From: Demequina sp. NBRC 110056
Lineage (GTDB): Bacteria; Actinomycetota; Actinomycetes; Actinomycetales; Demequinaceae
Length of the DNA stretch: 64,000 nt
Direction: 5' to 3'
Assembly (NCBI RefSeq): GCF_002090155.1
Contig: NZ_BBRM01000002.1
Location: forward strand, 744,001-808,000
Of this stretch, positions 1-10,137 are shown one piece after another. The stretch's first letter is position 1. Every line of letters begins with the position of its first letter. The translations under genes and the position numbers were made by a program. The notes beneath the pieces were generated by a model, which made no database searches, was not told the DNA's origin, and saw only the letters and a program-made list of their open reading frames with translations.

Positions 1-964
1 GGTGACGCGTGGTGGGAGCGCCGCCGTCGAAGCCTGCCGCGATGACCGTGATGCGCAGCTCGTCGCCGAGCGAGTCGTCGATGACCGTTCCGAAGATGAT
101 GTTCGCCTCGGCGTGGGCGGCCTCGCGCACCAGGCGGGCGGCCGTCTCGACCTCCTTGATGCCCAGGTTCGAGCCACCGGCGATCGACAGCAGCACGCCG
201 TGCGCGCCCTCGATCGACGCCTCGAGCAGCGGCGACGAGATCGCGCCCTCGGCCGCCTCGAGAGCACGGGACTCGCCGCGCGAGGAGCTCACACCCATGA
301 GGGCCGTGCCCGCGCCCTGCATGACGGACTTGACGTCGTTGAAGTCGACGTTGATGAGGCCCGGGGTCGTGATGAGGTCCGTGATGCCCTGGACGCCGCC
401 CTGGAGCACCTGGTCCGCGGCCGCGAACGCGCCGAGGATCGACAGCTCGGTGTCGTCGATGTCGAGCAGGCGGTCGTTGGGGATCACGATGAGGGTGTCG
501 ACCTCCTCGCGCAGGCGCTGGATGCCGGAGTCGGCCTGGTCCGCGCGGCGGCGGCCCTCGAAGCTGAACGGGCGGGTGACGACGCCCACGGTGAGGGCGC
601 CCAGTCCGCGCGCGATGCGGGCCACGACGGGCGCGCCACCGGTGCCGGTGCCGCCGCCCTCGCCTGCGGTGACGAACACCATGTCGGCGCCCTTGAGCGC
701 CTCGGCGATCTCGTCCTCGTGGTCCTCGGCGGCCTGGCGACCCACCTCGGGGTCGGCGCCGGCGCCCAGTCCCCTGGTGAGCTCGCGGCCGATGTCGAGC
801 TTCACGTCCGCGTCGGACATGAGCAGCGCCTGCGCATCGGTGTTGATGGCGATGAACTCGGCTCCCTTGAGGCCGACGTCGATCATGCGGTTGACGGCGT
901 TCACGCCGCCGCCGCCCACGCCGACGACCTTGATGGCGGTGATGTAATTCTGCGGTGCGGCCAT
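1..964 (-). CDS. ftsZ: Cell division protein FtsZ (3' end outside window)
   Basis: Tubulin-like GTPase that polymerises into the cytokinetic Z-ring. The first 321 residues are present; the C-terminal linker and partner-binding tail lie beyond the left edge. The tubulin signature GEGGGTGTG is at residues 101-109, and the N-terminus contains [13 protein letters not shown]. The ATG at 962-964 is preceded on the minus strand by the purine-rich GGGAGAGGGTCTC. It is the last gene of the dcw cluster and is separated from ftsQ by about 150 bp holding its own promoter region. There is no ftsA, as is normal for actinobacteria. Identification is certain. Confidence 0.98.
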   Translation of the reverse strand, partial: MAAPQNYITAIKVVGVGGGGVNAVNRMIDVGLKGAEFIAINTDAQALLMSDADVKLDIGRELTRGLGAGADPEVGRQAAEDHEDEIAEALKGADMVFVTAGEGGGTGTGGAPVVARIARGLGALTVGVVTRPFSFEGRRRADQADSGIQRLREEVDTLIVIPNDRLLDIDDTELSILGAFAAADQVLQGGVQGITDLITTPGLINVDFNDVKSVMQGAGTALMGVSSSRGESRALEAAEGAISSPLLEASIEGAHGVLLSIAGGSNLGIKEVETAARLVREAAHAEANIIFGTVIDDSLGDELRITVIAAGFDGGAPTTRH

Positions 965-1016
965 GAGACCCTCTCCCAACCTTAACCCTCTAGTTGAGGG
1001 TTATAGTTATGTCAAC
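965..1016 (-). promoter_or_regulatory. ftsZ promoter region with 21-bp palindrome
   Basis: On the minus strand a TTGACA hexamer lies at 1015-1010. It is followed by an inverted repeat at 983-1003 with 8-bp arms (TAACCCTC / GAGGGTTA) around a TAGTT loop, then the ftsZ ribosome-binding site. This AT-rich stretch stands out from its GC-rich surroundings. The -35 is seen directly; the -10 is unclear and may overlap the palindrome. A regulatory protein or RNA hairpin acting on ftsZ is inferred. Confidence 0.6.
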
Positions 1017-1112
1017 TACTTCCACGTCCGAAGGTACGGCCGGGCGCGCGATCGGCGCGTGAGGCGCGCGCGTGTCGCCGGATAATCGCGGCGACCTTGG
1101 CGGCGGGAGCGG

Positions 1113-2459
1113 TCAGGACACCGTCGGCAGCGTCGGCGCGGAGACGTCGATCACGTCCGCGTCGGCCTGCTCCTCGAGCAGCACCAGCAGCACCTGCGCC
1201 TTGAGCGCGGACTCCTCCGCGCTCCCCCACTCCACGCGTGGCCCGTCGCGCAGCACGAAGTGGATCGAGTCCTCGGTCTGCGCCTCGACGTCCTGGATCC
1301 GGTCGCGCAGGGACACCGGCACCTCGTCGATCACCGCGATCACGCCGTCGAGGATGCGAGAGTTCTCCGCGTCGACCGGCACGTTGACCACGGGCAGGTC
1401 CTCGGGCGCGGCCTCCGCCTCGGCGACCTGGGTGCCGCTCTCGTCGAGCAGGACGAACGTGCCGTCCGCGACCGGGATCGCGGCGACGGGCTCCGCGGAG
1501 TCGATCGTGACGCGCAGGCCCGCGGGCCACACACGCTCGACGCGCGCCTCCTTCACCCCCACGAGCTCCTCGAGGCGGTCGGAGACGTGCGCCGTGTTGA
1601 GCAGCACGAGCGACGTGCCAGCCGACTCCGCCACGATCGCCTCGACGTCCGCGGGGTCGACCACCGTGCCGAAGCCGCTCGCCTCGAGGTTGTCGTCGTC
1701 GAACGCGAACACCGGCGACATCAGCAGCACCCACGCCGCGGCGACTCCTCCTGCGGCGTAGAGAGCCCGGCGTCCCCAGCGCGCCGACAGCAGGCGCCGA
1801 TGCGCGCTGCGCTTCTCCTTGAGCCGGTCCTGCATGCGGGTGGACACGGTCGACGGCGTCGCCGCCGTCTTCGCCCACGGGGTCGCGAGGGTGCCGGAAG
1901 TCGGTGAGGGCCGATGCGCGGGCTGGGTCTCGCTCGCCTCCGCACCCGAGCGGCCGAGGCGGCCGCCGGTGAGGGTCGACAGGGTGCGGCTCAGCACGCC
2001 CGGCTGGGTCTGCACCTCGGACGATCGCGGCGGTTGAACTGAACGCTGCGCCGAGGTCGCGCTGGGCGCCGAAGTAGCCGACGACCGTGCCGACGGCGGA
2101 CGGGCGGCCGACGCCGCCGCGCGCTGACGTGGAGCCGACGGCGTCGACGCCGGGCGTGCGTTGGTGGCCCGCGCAGGCTTGCGCGGCGCGGCGGGCTTGC
2201 GCGAGGACTCGGCGGTGCGCTTGGCGTTGGCGCCGCGCGACGGCGAGCCACCGGAGTCGCGCTTGGCAGCTCCTCCGGAACCACGCTTCGACGGCGCGCT
2301 CGCTGCGGCGGGCCGCGAGCGGGGGGCACGATCCTGCGCTGGCCGATCCTGTCCCGTTCGATCCTGAGCCGTTCGATTCTGCGCCGTGCGCTGCTGGCTC
2401 GACCGCGGCGCGGCGGGGCGAGCGACGCTGCCCGTCGTCGGGGGCCGTCGCTCAGCCAT
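1113..2459 (-). CDS. ftsQ: Cell division protein FtsQ with long low-complexity cytoplasmic tail
   Basis: Bitopic divisome protein that links FtsB/FtsL to the septal wall machinery. At 448 aa it is longer than usual. Residues 1-225 form an Ala/Pro/Arg/Ser-rich cytoplasmic tail that includes four pentapeptides (RTAQN, RTAQD, RTGQD, RPAQD at about 24-43). One membrane segment follows at about 232-252, then a POTRA domain and the FtsQ extracytoplasmic domain. The ATG overlaps the murC stop by 8 bases, indicating translational coupling. It is followed by ftsZ. The family call is secure; the tail's role is unknown. Confidence 0.93.
   Translation of the reverse strand: MAERRPPTTGSVARPAAPRSSQQRTAQNRTAQDRTGQDRPAQDRAPRSRPAAASAPSKRGSGGAAKRDSGGSPSRGANAKRTAESSRKPAAPRKPARATNARPASTPSAPRQRAAASAARPPSARSSATSAPSATSAQRSVQPPRSSEVQTQPGVLSRTLSTLTGGRLGRSGAEASETQPAHRPSPTSGTLATPWAKTAATPSTVSTRMQDRLKEKRSAHRRLLSARWGRRALYAAGGVAAAWVLLMSPVFAFDDDNLEASGFGTVVDPADVEAIVAESAGTSLVLLNTAHVSDRLEELVGVKEARVERVWPAGLRVTIDSAEPVAAIPVADGTFVLLDESGTQVAEAEAAPEDLPVVNVPVDAENSRILDGVIAVIDEVPVSLRDRIQDVEAQTEDSIHFVLRDGPRVEWGSAEESALKAQVLLVLLEEQADADVIDVSAPTLPTVS
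2331..2393 (-). repeat. 15-bp tandem repeat coding pentapeptides in FtsQ
   Basis: About four degenerate 15-bp units encode RTAQN-RTAQD-RTGQD-RPAQD near the FtsQ N-terminus. The unit length keeps the frame, so copy number can change without breaking the gene. A closely related pentapeptide occurs in FtsI. Confidence 0.75.
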
Positions 2460-3906
2460 CGGAGCCGTCCCGGAGGCGGTCGAGGATCCAATCGGCCGCG
2501 AGCGTCACGGTGCCCGAGCCGACCGTCATCACCTGGGTGCCGGGACGCGCGAGCGAGGCGGCGACGTCCGCGGCCTCGCGCAGGTCCTCCACCACCTGGG
2601 CCGACGAGCCCTCGGGCACGACCATCTGGTCGAGGATGCTCTGCGAGCTGACGCCGGGGATCGGGTCCTCGCGGTCGCCGTGGACGCCCGCGATGACCAC
2701 GTCCGCATCCTCGATCGACAGGGCGGCCGCGAAGTTGCCGGCGTGCAGCTGCGTCCGCGTGAAGAGCGCGGGCTGGAACAGGACGACCAGGTGCTCCTGG
2801 CCCGCGGAGCGGGCCGCGGCGAGCACGGCCGCGACCTCCGTGGGGTGGTGGGCGTAGTCGTCGACCACGCGCACTCCCCCGACCTCGCCGCGAAGCTGGT
2901 AGCGCCGTCCCGTGCCCGCGAAGGTGGACAGCGCATCGGCCGCTGCGAGCGCATCGGCGCCCATGACGACCGCCGCCGCCCACGCGGCCGCGGCGTTGAG
3001 CCGCTGGTGCGAGCCGGGCACGGGCACCGTGAGCCGCAACGGTCCGTCGAGCGCCACCTCGCCATCGCGCGAAATGGATCCATCTCGCTGCTTTAAGGGC
3101 TGAGGCCAGCGAGATGGATCCATTTCGCCGGAGGAGAGGGGGCTGGTCACGGAGAGGTGGGTCGCGGAGACCTGCACGTCCGCGTCCGAGCCCTCGAAGC
3201 CGTAGGTGATGACGTCGACGCCCGCGTCGCGCGCCTGGTCCGCGATGCGCATGACGGTGGCGTCCTCGGCGCACGCGATGAGCACGCGGCAGCCGAGCGC
3301 GAACTGCGCGAACGCCTCCTCGAGACGCTCGACCGAGCCGTAGTGGTCGAGGTGGTCCGGCTCGATGTTGAGCAGGATCCCCACCTCCGAGTCGTAGCGG
3401 AGGAAGGAGCCGTCGGACTCGTCGGCCTCGACGACGCCGATGCCGGCGGTGCCCGCGTAGCCGCCCGCGACCGCACCCTCGACGCCGAACACCCGCGCGC
3501 CGACAGCGAAGGACGCGTCGATGCCGCTGCGGTGCAGCGTGTGCGCGACCATCGCGGAGGTCGTGGTCTTGCCATGGGAGCCCGCGACGGCGACCAGACG
3601 GTCATCCTCGAGCGCGAACGCCAGTGCCTCCGAGCGGTGCAGCACGCGGATGCCGAGCTCGCGCGCGCGGGCCAGCTCCGGGTTGGTCTCGCGCACGGCG
3701 GTCGAGATCACGACGGCATCGACGCCCTCGACGTACGTCGCGTCGTGGCCGATCCTCACGTCCATCCCCGCCTCGCGCAGCGCGAGGAAGTACGCGGACT
3801 CGCGCTGGTCGGAGCCCGACACGGTCACGCCGCGCGCGGCGACGAGCCGCGCGACGGCGGACATGCCGGAGCCGCCGACGCCGATGAAGTGCATGCGCTC
3901 GGTCAC
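2452..3906 (-). CDS. murC: UDP-N-acetylmuramate--L-alanine ligase MurC
   Basis: Cytoplasmic Mur ligase that adds L-Ala to UDP-MurNAc using ATP. At 484 aa its length is normal. The N-terminus has the nucleotide-binding IGVGGSGMSAVARL, and the ATPase loop is SHGKTTTSAMVAH. The GTG start at 3906 overlaps the murG stop (GTGA), the junction type seen throughout this operon; ATG 3894 is the alternative. Around residues 260-280, before the conserved PVPGSHQRLNA segment, the coding sequence contains a 60-bp perfect-arm palindrome that adds about 20 residues in frame. Whether the enzyme tolerates this loop is inferred from the intact frame and motifs. Confidence 0.96.
   Translation of the reverse strand: MTERMHFIGVGGSGMSAVARLVAARGVTVSGSDQRESAYFLALREAGMDVRIGHDATYVEGVDAVVISTAVRETNPELARARELGIRVLHRSEALAFALEDDRLVAVAGSHGKTTTSAMVAHTLHRSGIDASFAVGARVFGVEGAVAGGYAGTAGIGVVEADESDGSFLRYDSEVGILLNIEPDHLDHYGSVERLEEAFAQFALGCRVLIACAEDATVMRIADQARDAGVDVITYGFEGSDADVQVSATHLSVTSPLSSGEMDPSRWPQPLKQRDGSISRDGEVALDGPLRLTVPVPGSHQRLNAAAAWAAAVVMGADALAAADALSTFAGTGRRYQLRGEVGGVRVVDDYAHHPTEVAAVLAAARSAGQEHLVVLFQPALFTRTQLHAGNFAAALSIEDADVVIAGVHGDREDPIPGVSSQSILDQMVVPEGSSAQVVEDLREAADVAASLARPGTQVMTVGSGTVTLAADWILDRLRDGSDG
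3069..3128. repeat. In-frame palindromic insertion inside murC
   Basis: Two perfect 22-bp inverted arms lie at 3069-3090 and 3107-3128, with a 16-base loop between them. Each arm itself contains the self-complementary ATGGATCCAT. Its 60-bp length is divisible by three, so murC stays open. The element is AT-richer than the surrounding gene and falls between conserved blocks of the Mur ligase fold, so it looks like an inserted hairpin element. Confidence 0.8.
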
Positions 3907-5042
3907 GCGTCCCCCTCGCGCGGGCCGGCGCCGATGGCGGTCTCGATCATGTCCGCCACGCGGGCGGCGCCGTCGCGGATCGCGATCGCCTCGGTGGCGC
4001 CGCGCATGAACTCTGCGACCTCGGGGTCGAGCAGCATGTGCTCCACCCCGCGCTCGATGGCGACCGGGTCGAGGTCCGCGTCGTCCACGATGACGGCCGC
4101 ACCCGCGGCCGCGGCGGGGCGCGCGTTGTCGGCCTGCTCGCCGTTGCCGTGGGGCAGCGGCACGTAGAGCGCCGGGAGCCCGAGCGCCGTGACCTCGCAC
4201 ACCGTCGCGGCGCCCGCGCGGCAGATGACCGCGCCGGCCGCGGCGAGCGCCGTGGCCATGTCGTGGCTGTACTCCTCGACGCGGTAGCGGCCCGCCTGGT
4301 CCGGCGGCAGCAGGCTGTGGACGCGCCGGGCGTCCTCGTCCTTGCCCAGGCCCGTGAGGTGCCACACGTGGACCCCGCCGGCGACGAGCCGCGGCACGGC
4401 GTCGACGACGGCGGCGTTGACGCTCGCGGCGCCGAGGGACCCACCCGTGACGAGCAGCACGGGGGCGTCGGCGCTCCAGCCCGCGACGGCACGCGCCGCG
4501 GCGCGAGCCTCGGGACCGGCCGTCGGGTCCGCGAGCACGTCGGCGAGCTCGCCGATCTCGGGGCGCAGCGGCAGGCCCGTGACGACCGCGCCGCGCAGCT
4601 TGGTGCCGGGAAAGGTGACGGCGACGTGCCGCGTGAGACGCGAGCCGAGCTCGTTCGCGATGCCGGGCCGGGCGTTCGCCTCGTGCACGACGATCGGGAC
4701 CTTGGCCTTGCGCGCGGCGAGGTATGCCGGGGTCGAGACGTATCCGCCGAAGCCGACCACGGCATCGGCCTTCGAGTCCTCGATGGCAGCCGATGCGGCC
4801 GCAACGGCCGCTCGCAGGTTGCGGGGCAGCCGGAGCAGGTCGCCCGAGGGGCGCCGCGGCATCGGCACCTTGGGAACGGTGTGCAGCGGCACGCCCGCGC
4901 GCGGCACCAGGTCTTGCTCGAGGCCCTCCGCGGTGCCCAGCGCGGCGACGACGTGATCGCGCGAGCGCAGCTCCGCGGCGGTTGCGAGCAGGGGGTTGAC
5001 GTGTCCGGCGGTGCCACCGCCGGCGAGCAGGATGCTAGCCAC
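3903..5042 (-). CDS. murG: UDP-GlcNAc--lipid I GlcNAc transferase MurG
   Basis: Membrane-associated GT-B glycosyltransferase that converts lipid I to lipid II at the inner face of the membrane. It is 379 aa. The N-terminus carries the family signature GGGTAGHVNP (residues 8-17). GFGGYVSTPAYLAA and a C-terminal GNGEQADNA nucleotide-sugar site are present. The GTG start at 5042 overlaps the ftsW stop, and its own stop overlaps the murC start. It is placed between its flippase-like neighbour FtsW and murC, as in most dcw clusters. Confidence 0.97.
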   Translation of the reverse strand: MASILLAGGGTAGHVNPLLATAAELRSRDHVVAALGTAEGLEQDLVPRAGVPLHTVPKVPMPRRPSGDLLRLPRNLRAAVAAASAAIEDSKADAVVGFGGYVSTPAYLAARKAKVPIVVHEANARPGIANELGSRLTRHVAVTFPGTKLRGAVVTGLPLRPEIGELADVLADPTAGPEARAAARAVAGWSADAPVLLVTGGSLGAASVNAAVVDAVPRLVAGGVHVWHLTGLGKDEDARRVHSLLPPDQAGRYRVEEYSHDMATALAAAGAVICRAGAATVCEVTALGLPALYVPLPHGNGEQADNARPAAAAGAAVIVDDADLDPVAIERGVEHMLLDPEVAEFMRGATEAIAIRDGAARVADMIETAIGAGPREGDA

Positions 5043-6270
5043 GGCGGCCCCGGGCCACGACGGCGAAGGAGCGCTTGATGACGGAGGGGCGCGCGGCGAA
5101 GGCCTCCTGGGCGCCCGGCTCGCGGCGCGCGTAGGCCATGAGCACGCCGATCGCGGCGAGCGACACCATGAGCGAGGAGCCACCCGAGGACACGAGCGGC
5201 AGGGGCACACCGGTCACCGGCGCGAGGCCGACGACGACCGCGATGTTGATGCACGCCTGGCCGACGATCCACGCGCCGATGGCCGCCGCGGAGATCTGCA
5301 CGAACGGGTCGGAGTGGCGGGTCACGAGCCGGTTGACCGCGACGATCAGCATGCCGAACGCGACCAGCATCAGCAGCGTGCCCACGAGGCCGTACTCCTC
5401 GCCGATGATGGAGAAGATGAAGTCGGAGTCCGCGACGGGCAGGTAGCCCCACTTCTCGCGGCTCATCCCCGGGCCGAGGCCCCACAGCCCGCCCGAGGCG
5501 AGCGCCCAGGTGCCGTGGAGGGTCTGCATGCACGCGCCCTGCGGGTCGCAGGTCTCCGGGTTGAGCCACGCGTCGATGCGCGAGCCACGCGACGTGCCCT
5601 CGTTGAGCAGCACGATGGCGCCGACCACGGCGACGCCGCCCGCGGCGGCGAACCACCGCAGCGGCAGGCCCGCGACCCAGTACGCGGCCGCGACCATGAG
5701 GCAGATGACGATCGCGGTGCCCATGTCGCGGCCGATGAGGACCAGGGCGAGCACGGTGATGGCGGCGATGCCGCCGGGCACCAGCGCGCCGCGCAGCGTC
5801 GTCAGCTGCTCGCGGCCCACCGCGAGGGCGACGCCGAGGAACAGGGCGAGCGCGAGCTTGGCGAGCTCGGACGGCTGGAACGTGGCGGGGCCGATGCGGA
5901 TCCAGTTGCGGTTTCCGCCCGACGCCTCACCCACGGCGACCACGACTAGCAGCAGGCCTATCGAGGTGAGCAGCAACGGGAAGGCGAGCTTCTTCCAGAA
6001 CCCGAGCGGCATGCGGGAGCCGAACACGAGCGCGACCACGCCCACTCCGAGCGCGAGGACCTGGAACAGGAACAGCGAGTACGGGTTGTCGCCGGTGCGG
6101 CGCAGCGCGTCGGACGAGGTCGAGGACAGCACCACCGCGAGGCCGACGACCACGAGCAGCGCGGTCGCGGCGGCGAGCAGGTAGTACGTCAGGACCGGTG
6201 AGCCGCTGGGCTGAGGGCCGTTGCCTCCGTCACGGGATGCGGGAGTGCGCCGCGGGGCCGTGGCCGTCAT
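5035..6270 (-). CDS. ftsW: SEDS-family septal peptidoglycan polymerase FtsW
   Basis: Polytopic membrane protein of the SEDS family that polymerises lipid II at the septum together with FtsI. It is 411 aa with about ten membrane segments and has the family motif PATFQPSELAKLALALFL. The ATG at 6270 follows an AGGAGG ribosome-binding site 11 bases after the murD stop. The start is well supported because the cytoplasmic tail before the first helix is short and polar. Only two genes of the operon (this one and rsmH) have a fully separated Shine-Dalgarno. Confidence 0.96.
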   Translation of the reverse strand: MTATAPRRTPASRDGGNGPQPSGSPVLTYYLLAAATALLVVVGLAVVLSSTSSDALRRTGDNPYSLFLFQVLALGVGVVALVFGSRMPLGFWKKLAFPLLLTSIGLLLVVVAVGEASGGNRNWIRIGPATFQPSELAKLALALFLGVALAVGREQLTTLRGALVPGGIAAITVLALVLIGRDMGTAIVICLMVAAAYWVAGLPLRWFAAAGGVAVVGAIVLLNEGTSRGSRIDAWLNPETCDPQGACMQTLHGTWALASGGLWGLGPGMSREKWGYLPVADSDFIFSIIGEEYGLVGTLLMLVAFGMLIVAVNRLVTRHSDPFVQISAAAIGAWIVGQACINIAVVVGLAPVTGVPLPLVSSGGSSLMVSLAAIGVLMAYARREPGAQEAFAARPSVIKRSFAVVARGRRG

Positions 6271-6281
6271 CAACGCCTCCT

Positions 6282-7658
6282 TCAGGCTTCCAGCGCCCCC
6301 ACCGCTGCCGCGAAGGCGTCCCCTCTGTCCGCGTAGGAGCGGAACTGATCGAACGATGCGCAAGCCGGTGACAGGAGGACTGTGTCGCCAGGCTGGGCCA
6401 GGCGTCGAGCCGCCTCCACCGCCTGCTCCATCACAGTGTCGCCCGGTTCGATGCGGGTCACGGGGATATCGGCCGCGTGTCCTGCGAGCGCGCTCGCCAA
6501 CGGCTCCGGATCCGCCCCGATGAGCACGACCGCACGCACCCTGTCGCGGACCCGCTGGACGAGGTCGTCGAACTCCTGACCCTTGGCCTGCCCGCCGGCG
6601 ATCCACACTACGGACCGCGCCGAGCGCCCCCCGAAGGCCGCGATCGCGGCGTGCGCATTGGTGGCCTTGGAGTCGTCCACCCAGTGCACCTCGCCGACGG
6701 TCGCGACGTGCGCGGTCCGGTGCGCGTCGAGCCCGAACGACCGCAGCCCTTCGCCGACGGCCTCCGGCGCGACGCCGACGGCGCGGCACAGCGCCGCGGC
6801 CGCGAGGGCGTTGGTGACGAGGTAGGGCGGCACGGCGCCGGCGACCAGGTGCTCGAGGTCGGACACCGCGCCCAGCTCGAGCGCCTCGGTGCGGCGGCCG
6901 TCGTGGAAGGCACGGTCCGCGAGCAGGCCCTCGACGACGCCCAGCTGGGACACCGCGGGCGACCCGAGCGTGACGCCGATCGCGCGAGCGCCTTCGACCA
7001 CCTCGGCGTCGGCGACCATCGCCTCGACCACCGCATCCGCTGCGGGGTACACGCACGCGACCTGGACGAGGTTGTACACGCGGGCCTTGTCCGCACGGTA
7101 GGCCTCGACCGAGCCGTGCCAGTCGAGATGGTCCTCGTCGGCGTTGAGGCACACGGCGGCGTGCGGCGACAAGGTCGACGTGAAGTGCAGCTGCAGGGAC
7201 GCGATCTCGACGGCGAGCAGGTCGCGGCGCTCACGGGCGGCCGCGATCACGGGCACGCCCATGTTGCCGCACACCGCCACGTCGAGTCCCCCGGCGGCCG
7301 CGATCGCGCCCACCATCTGCGTCGTCGTGGTCTTGCCGTTGGTGCCGGTGACCAGCACCCAGGGGATGCCCTGGCGCCGCACGCGCCACGCGAACTCCAT
7401 CTCCGAGACGATCTCGACGCCCGCATCGGCGACCGCGACCACCCACGGGTGATGCGGCGCGAAGCCTGGCGAGGACATGCACAGGTCGAAGCCGGCGACG
7501 GCGACCTCGGCGAGGTCGGCGTGATCCGCGTCGGGCGCGCCGGGGTCGACCACGACCGCCGTGGCGCCCACCTCGGCGCACGCCTCGCGCGCTGACCGTC
7601 CGGCGACGCCGAGCCCGAGGATCAGCACCCGCAGGCCGGCAAGGGGCTCCCCGCTCAC
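6282..7658 (-). CDS. murD: UDP-MurNAc-L-alanine--D-glutamate ligase MurD
   Basis: Cytoplasmic Mur ligase that adds D-Glu to UDP-MurNAc-L-Ala. It is 458 aa. The N-terminal Rossmann-like segment is [13 protein letters not shown], the ATP loop is [13 protein letters not shown], and the C-terminal domain begins at about residue 320 ([13 protein letters not shown]). The GTG at 7658 overlaps the mraY stop by four bases. The length and all central motifs are normal. Confidence 0.97.
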   Translation of the reverse strand: MSGEPLAGLRVLILGLGVAGRSAREACAEVGATAVVVDPGAPDADHADLAEVAVAGFDLCMSSPGFAPHHPWVVAVADAGVEIVSEMEFAWRVRRQGIPWVLVTGTNGKTTTTQMVGAIAAAGGLDVAVCGNMGVPVIAAARERRDLLAVEIASLQLHFTSTLSPHAAVCLNADEDHLDWHGSVEAYRADKARVYNLVQVACVYPAADAVVEAMVADAEVVEGARAIGVTLGSPAVSQLGVVEGLLADRAFHDGRRTEALELGAVSDLEHLVAGAVPPYLVTNALAAAALCRAVGVAPEAVGEGLRSFGLDAHRTAHVATVGEVHWVDDSKATNAHAAIAAFGGRSARSVVWIAGGQAKGQEFDDLVQRVRDRVRAVVLIGADPEPLASALAGHAADIPVTRIEPGDTVMEQAVEAARRLAQPGDTVLLSPACASFDQFRSYADRGDAFAAAVGALEA

Positions 7659-8752
7659 TCGCCCGGCGGCAGCGCCGCGATCCACTCGGCGTAGAAGATG
7701 CCCACGCCGGCTGCGGCGGCGAGGCCCGCGATGATCCAGAAGCGGATCACGATGGTCACCTCGCCCCACCCGAGCAGCTCGAAGTGGTGATGCAGGGGCG
7801 CCATCTTGAACACCCGTTTGCCGCCGGAGATCTTGAAATAGCCGATCTGGATGACCGAGCTCGCGACAATGATGACGAACAGGCCGCCGATGATGACGCC
7901 CAGCAGCTCGGTGCGCGACATGATCGTCACTCCTGCGATCGCGCCGCCCAGCGCGAGCGAGCCGGTGTCGCCCATGAAGATCTTCGCGGGGGACGCGTTC
8001 CACCACAGGAACCCGAAGCACGCGCCGGCGATCGCGGCGCACAGGATGGCCAGGTCGCGCGGGTCGCGGACCTCGTAGCACTGGTTCGTGGCGGCGTCGA
8101 GGCTGCACCACTGGTTGTACTGCCAGACGCAGATGATCGTGTACGCGCCGAAGAAGATGAGCGCCGCGCCCGTCGCGAGGCCGTCGAGGCCGTCGGTGAG
8201 GTTGACGGCGTTGGACCAGGCGGTGATGAGGAAGTTCGCCCAGATGACGAACAGGATGATGCCCACCGCGGGGCCCCAGTAGGCGAGGTCGAGGGCGGTG
8301 TCACGCAGGAACGAGATCGATTCCGAGGCGGGCGTGATGCCGTGCTGGTTGGGGAACTGCAGCACGAGCACCGCGAACGCGATGCCGACGACGGCCTGGC
8401 CCAGGATCTTGTAGCGGGCTCTCAGACCGAGCGAGCGCTCCTGGCGGATCTTGATGTAGTCGTCGAGGAAGCCCACGAAGCCGAGGCCGACGATGAGCAG
8501 CACGACGAGCATCGAGGACGCGTACGGCGTGCGGCCGGTGAGCAGGTTCGCGAGCAGCCAGCCGATGACCGTCGCGCCGATGATGACGACGCCGCCCATG
8601 GTGGGCGTGCCGCGCTTGACCAGGTGCGATGCGGGTCCGTCGTGGCGGATGAACTGGCCGTACTGGTGGCGGGTGAGGAAGCGGATGAACAGCGGGGTGC
8701 CCAGGAACGCGATGAACAGCGAGATTCCTCCCGCGAAGACCACCGCTCTCAT
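7655..8752 (-). CDS. mraY: Phospho-MurNAc-pentapeptide transferase MraY
   Basis: Integral membrane enzyme that transfers phospho-MurNAc-pentapeptide to undecaprenyl phosphate, giving lipid I. It is 365 aa with about ten helices. The catalytic DDYIKI, the [12 protein letters not shown] loop and the HHHFELLG motif are all visible. The ATG at 8752 overlaps the murF stop (ATGA). An open frame extends 36 bases upstream, but the residues there do not fit the first helix, so the overlapping ATG was chosen. Confidence 0.97.
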   Translation of the reverse strand: MRAVVFAGGISLFIAFLGTPLFIRFLTRHQYGQFIRHDGPASHLVKRGTPTMGGVVIIGATVIGWLLANLLTGRTPYASSMLVVLLIVGLGFVGFLDDYIKIRQERSLGLRARYKILGQAVVGIAFAVLVLQFPNQHGITPASESISFLRDTALDLAYWGPAVGIILFVIWANFLITAWSNAVNLTDGLDGLATGAALIFFGAYTIICVWQYNQWCSLDAATNQCYEVRDPRDLAILCAAIAGACFGFLWWNASPAKIFMGDTGSLALGGAIAGVTIMSRTELLGVIIGGLFVIIVASSVIQIGYFKISGGKRVFKMAPLHHHFELLGWGEVTIVIRFWIIAGLAAAAGVGIFYAEWIAALPPGE

Positions 8753-10137
8753 GCATCCACTCCCAGCAGCTCGTCGGCCAGCTTCCACAGCCCGGAGCCG
8801 TGGGACGCCTTGATCAGCACGGTATCGCCCGGCTCGAGACGCGCGTCGAGGTACGCGCGGGCCTCGTCAATCGTAGCGACGTACGCGGCCTCGTCCCCCC
8901 ACGAGCCCTCGCGGACGGCGGAGACGTAGACGGGCCGCGCACCCTCGCCGACGGCGAGCAGGTGGTCGATCCTCAGCCTCACGACGGTGAGCCCGACCTC
9001 CTCGTGGCCGGCCCGCGAGGACTCGCCCATCTCCCGCATCTCGCCCACGACGGCGAAGGACCTGCCGGTGGTCGCGACGTCCTTGAGCGCGCGCAGCGCG
9101 GCTGCCATCGACTCGGGTGACGCGTTGTAGCTGTCGTCGAGGATCCACACGCCGTCGGCGCGCTCGGTCAGTGCCATCCGGTGCGGGCTGAGGGGCCTCG
9201 CGGCCCCCACGAGCGCCGATGCGCGCGACAGGTCGAGCCCACGCTCGAGGGCGACGGCGGTCGCGGCGAGCGCGTTGGTCACGTGGTGCTCGCCCACGAG
9301 CGTGAGCGCGGCGTCGGCGGCCTCGCCGGCCGCCTCGACGTGGAAGCGGGCGCGGCCGCGGTCCACGGTCACGGCGCTCGCGCGCAGCGCCGCCGATGCG
9401 GCCGTGCCGAACGTCGAGGTGCGCCGTCCGTCCTCGCCGAGCACGGGGCGCTGCGCCATCGCGGCCACCCGCGCGTCGTCGGCATTGAGCAGCGCCACGC
9501 CGCCGGGCACGAGCCCGTCGAGCAGCGTCGCCTTCTCCTCGGCGAGCCCCTCGGGCGAGCCGTAGCCGCCCAGGTGGGCGCTGCCGACGGTGAGGACCAC
9601 GGCGATGTCGAGCGGCGCGATCGCGGTGAGGTAGGCCAAGTCGCCCGGCGCCGACGCGCCCATCTCGAGCACGAGGTGGCGCGTGGTGGCGTCGGCGCGC
9701 AGCACCGTGAGCGGCAGGCCGATCTCGTTGTTGAAGCTGCCCTCCGGAGCGATCGCGTCCGGCAGCACCTGCGCCAGCAGGTCCTTGGTGGTGGTCTTGC
9801 CGTTCGACCCGGTGATGCCGATCACCGTGATGTCGCCCTCGGTGCGCAGCAGAGCCAAATACGCCGCGGCGAGGCGGCCGAGCGCGGCGGTGACGTCCTC
9901 GACGAGCACGTGGGGCCCGGGGACCGGCTGCGACACGAGCGCGAGGCTCGCGCCCGCGGCGAACGCCTGAGGCGCGTAGTCGTGGCCGTCCACGCGCTCG
10001 CCCACGAACGCCGCGTACAGCGCGCCGTCGACGGCGTCGCGGGAGTCCTTGATGACGGACGAGACCGAGGCGTGCACGTCCGCCGCGAGCTCGCCGCCCA
10101 CGGCGTTCGCGACCCACTGCGCGGTGACGGGCCTCAC
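8749..10137 (-). CDS. murF: UDP-MurNAc-tripeptide--D-Ala-D-Ala ligase MurF
   Basis: Cytoplasmic Mur ligase that attaches D-Ala-D-Ala to complete the stem pentapeptide. It is 462 aa. The ATP loop is [15 protein letters not shown] at about residue 108, with the later [14 protein letters not shown] motif. The GTG at 10137 overlaps the murE stop by four bases. The reading frame is open far upstream into murE, which reflects high GC rather than a longer protein. Confidence 0.97.
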   Translation of the reverse strand: MRPVTAQWVANAVGGELAADVHASVSSVIKDSRDAVDGALYAAFVGERVDGHDYAPQAFAAGASLALVSQPVPGPHVLVEDVTAALGRLAAAYLALLRTEGDITVIGITGSNGKTTTKDLLAQVLPDAIAPEGSFNNEIGLPLTVLRADATTRHLVLEMGASAPGDLAYLTAIAPLDIAVVLTVGSAHLGGYGSPEGLAEEKATLLDGLVPGGVALLNADDARVAAMAQRPVLGEDGRRTSTFGTAASAALRASAVTVDRGRARFHVEAAGEAADAALTLVGEHHVTNALAATAVALERGLDLSRASALVGAARPLSPHRMALTERADGVWILDDSYNASPESMAAALRALKDVATTGRSFAVVGEMREMGESSRAGHEEVGLTVVRLRIDHLLAVGEGARPVYVSAVREGSWGDEAAYVATIDEARAYLDARLEPGDTVLIKASHGSGLWKLADELLGVDA

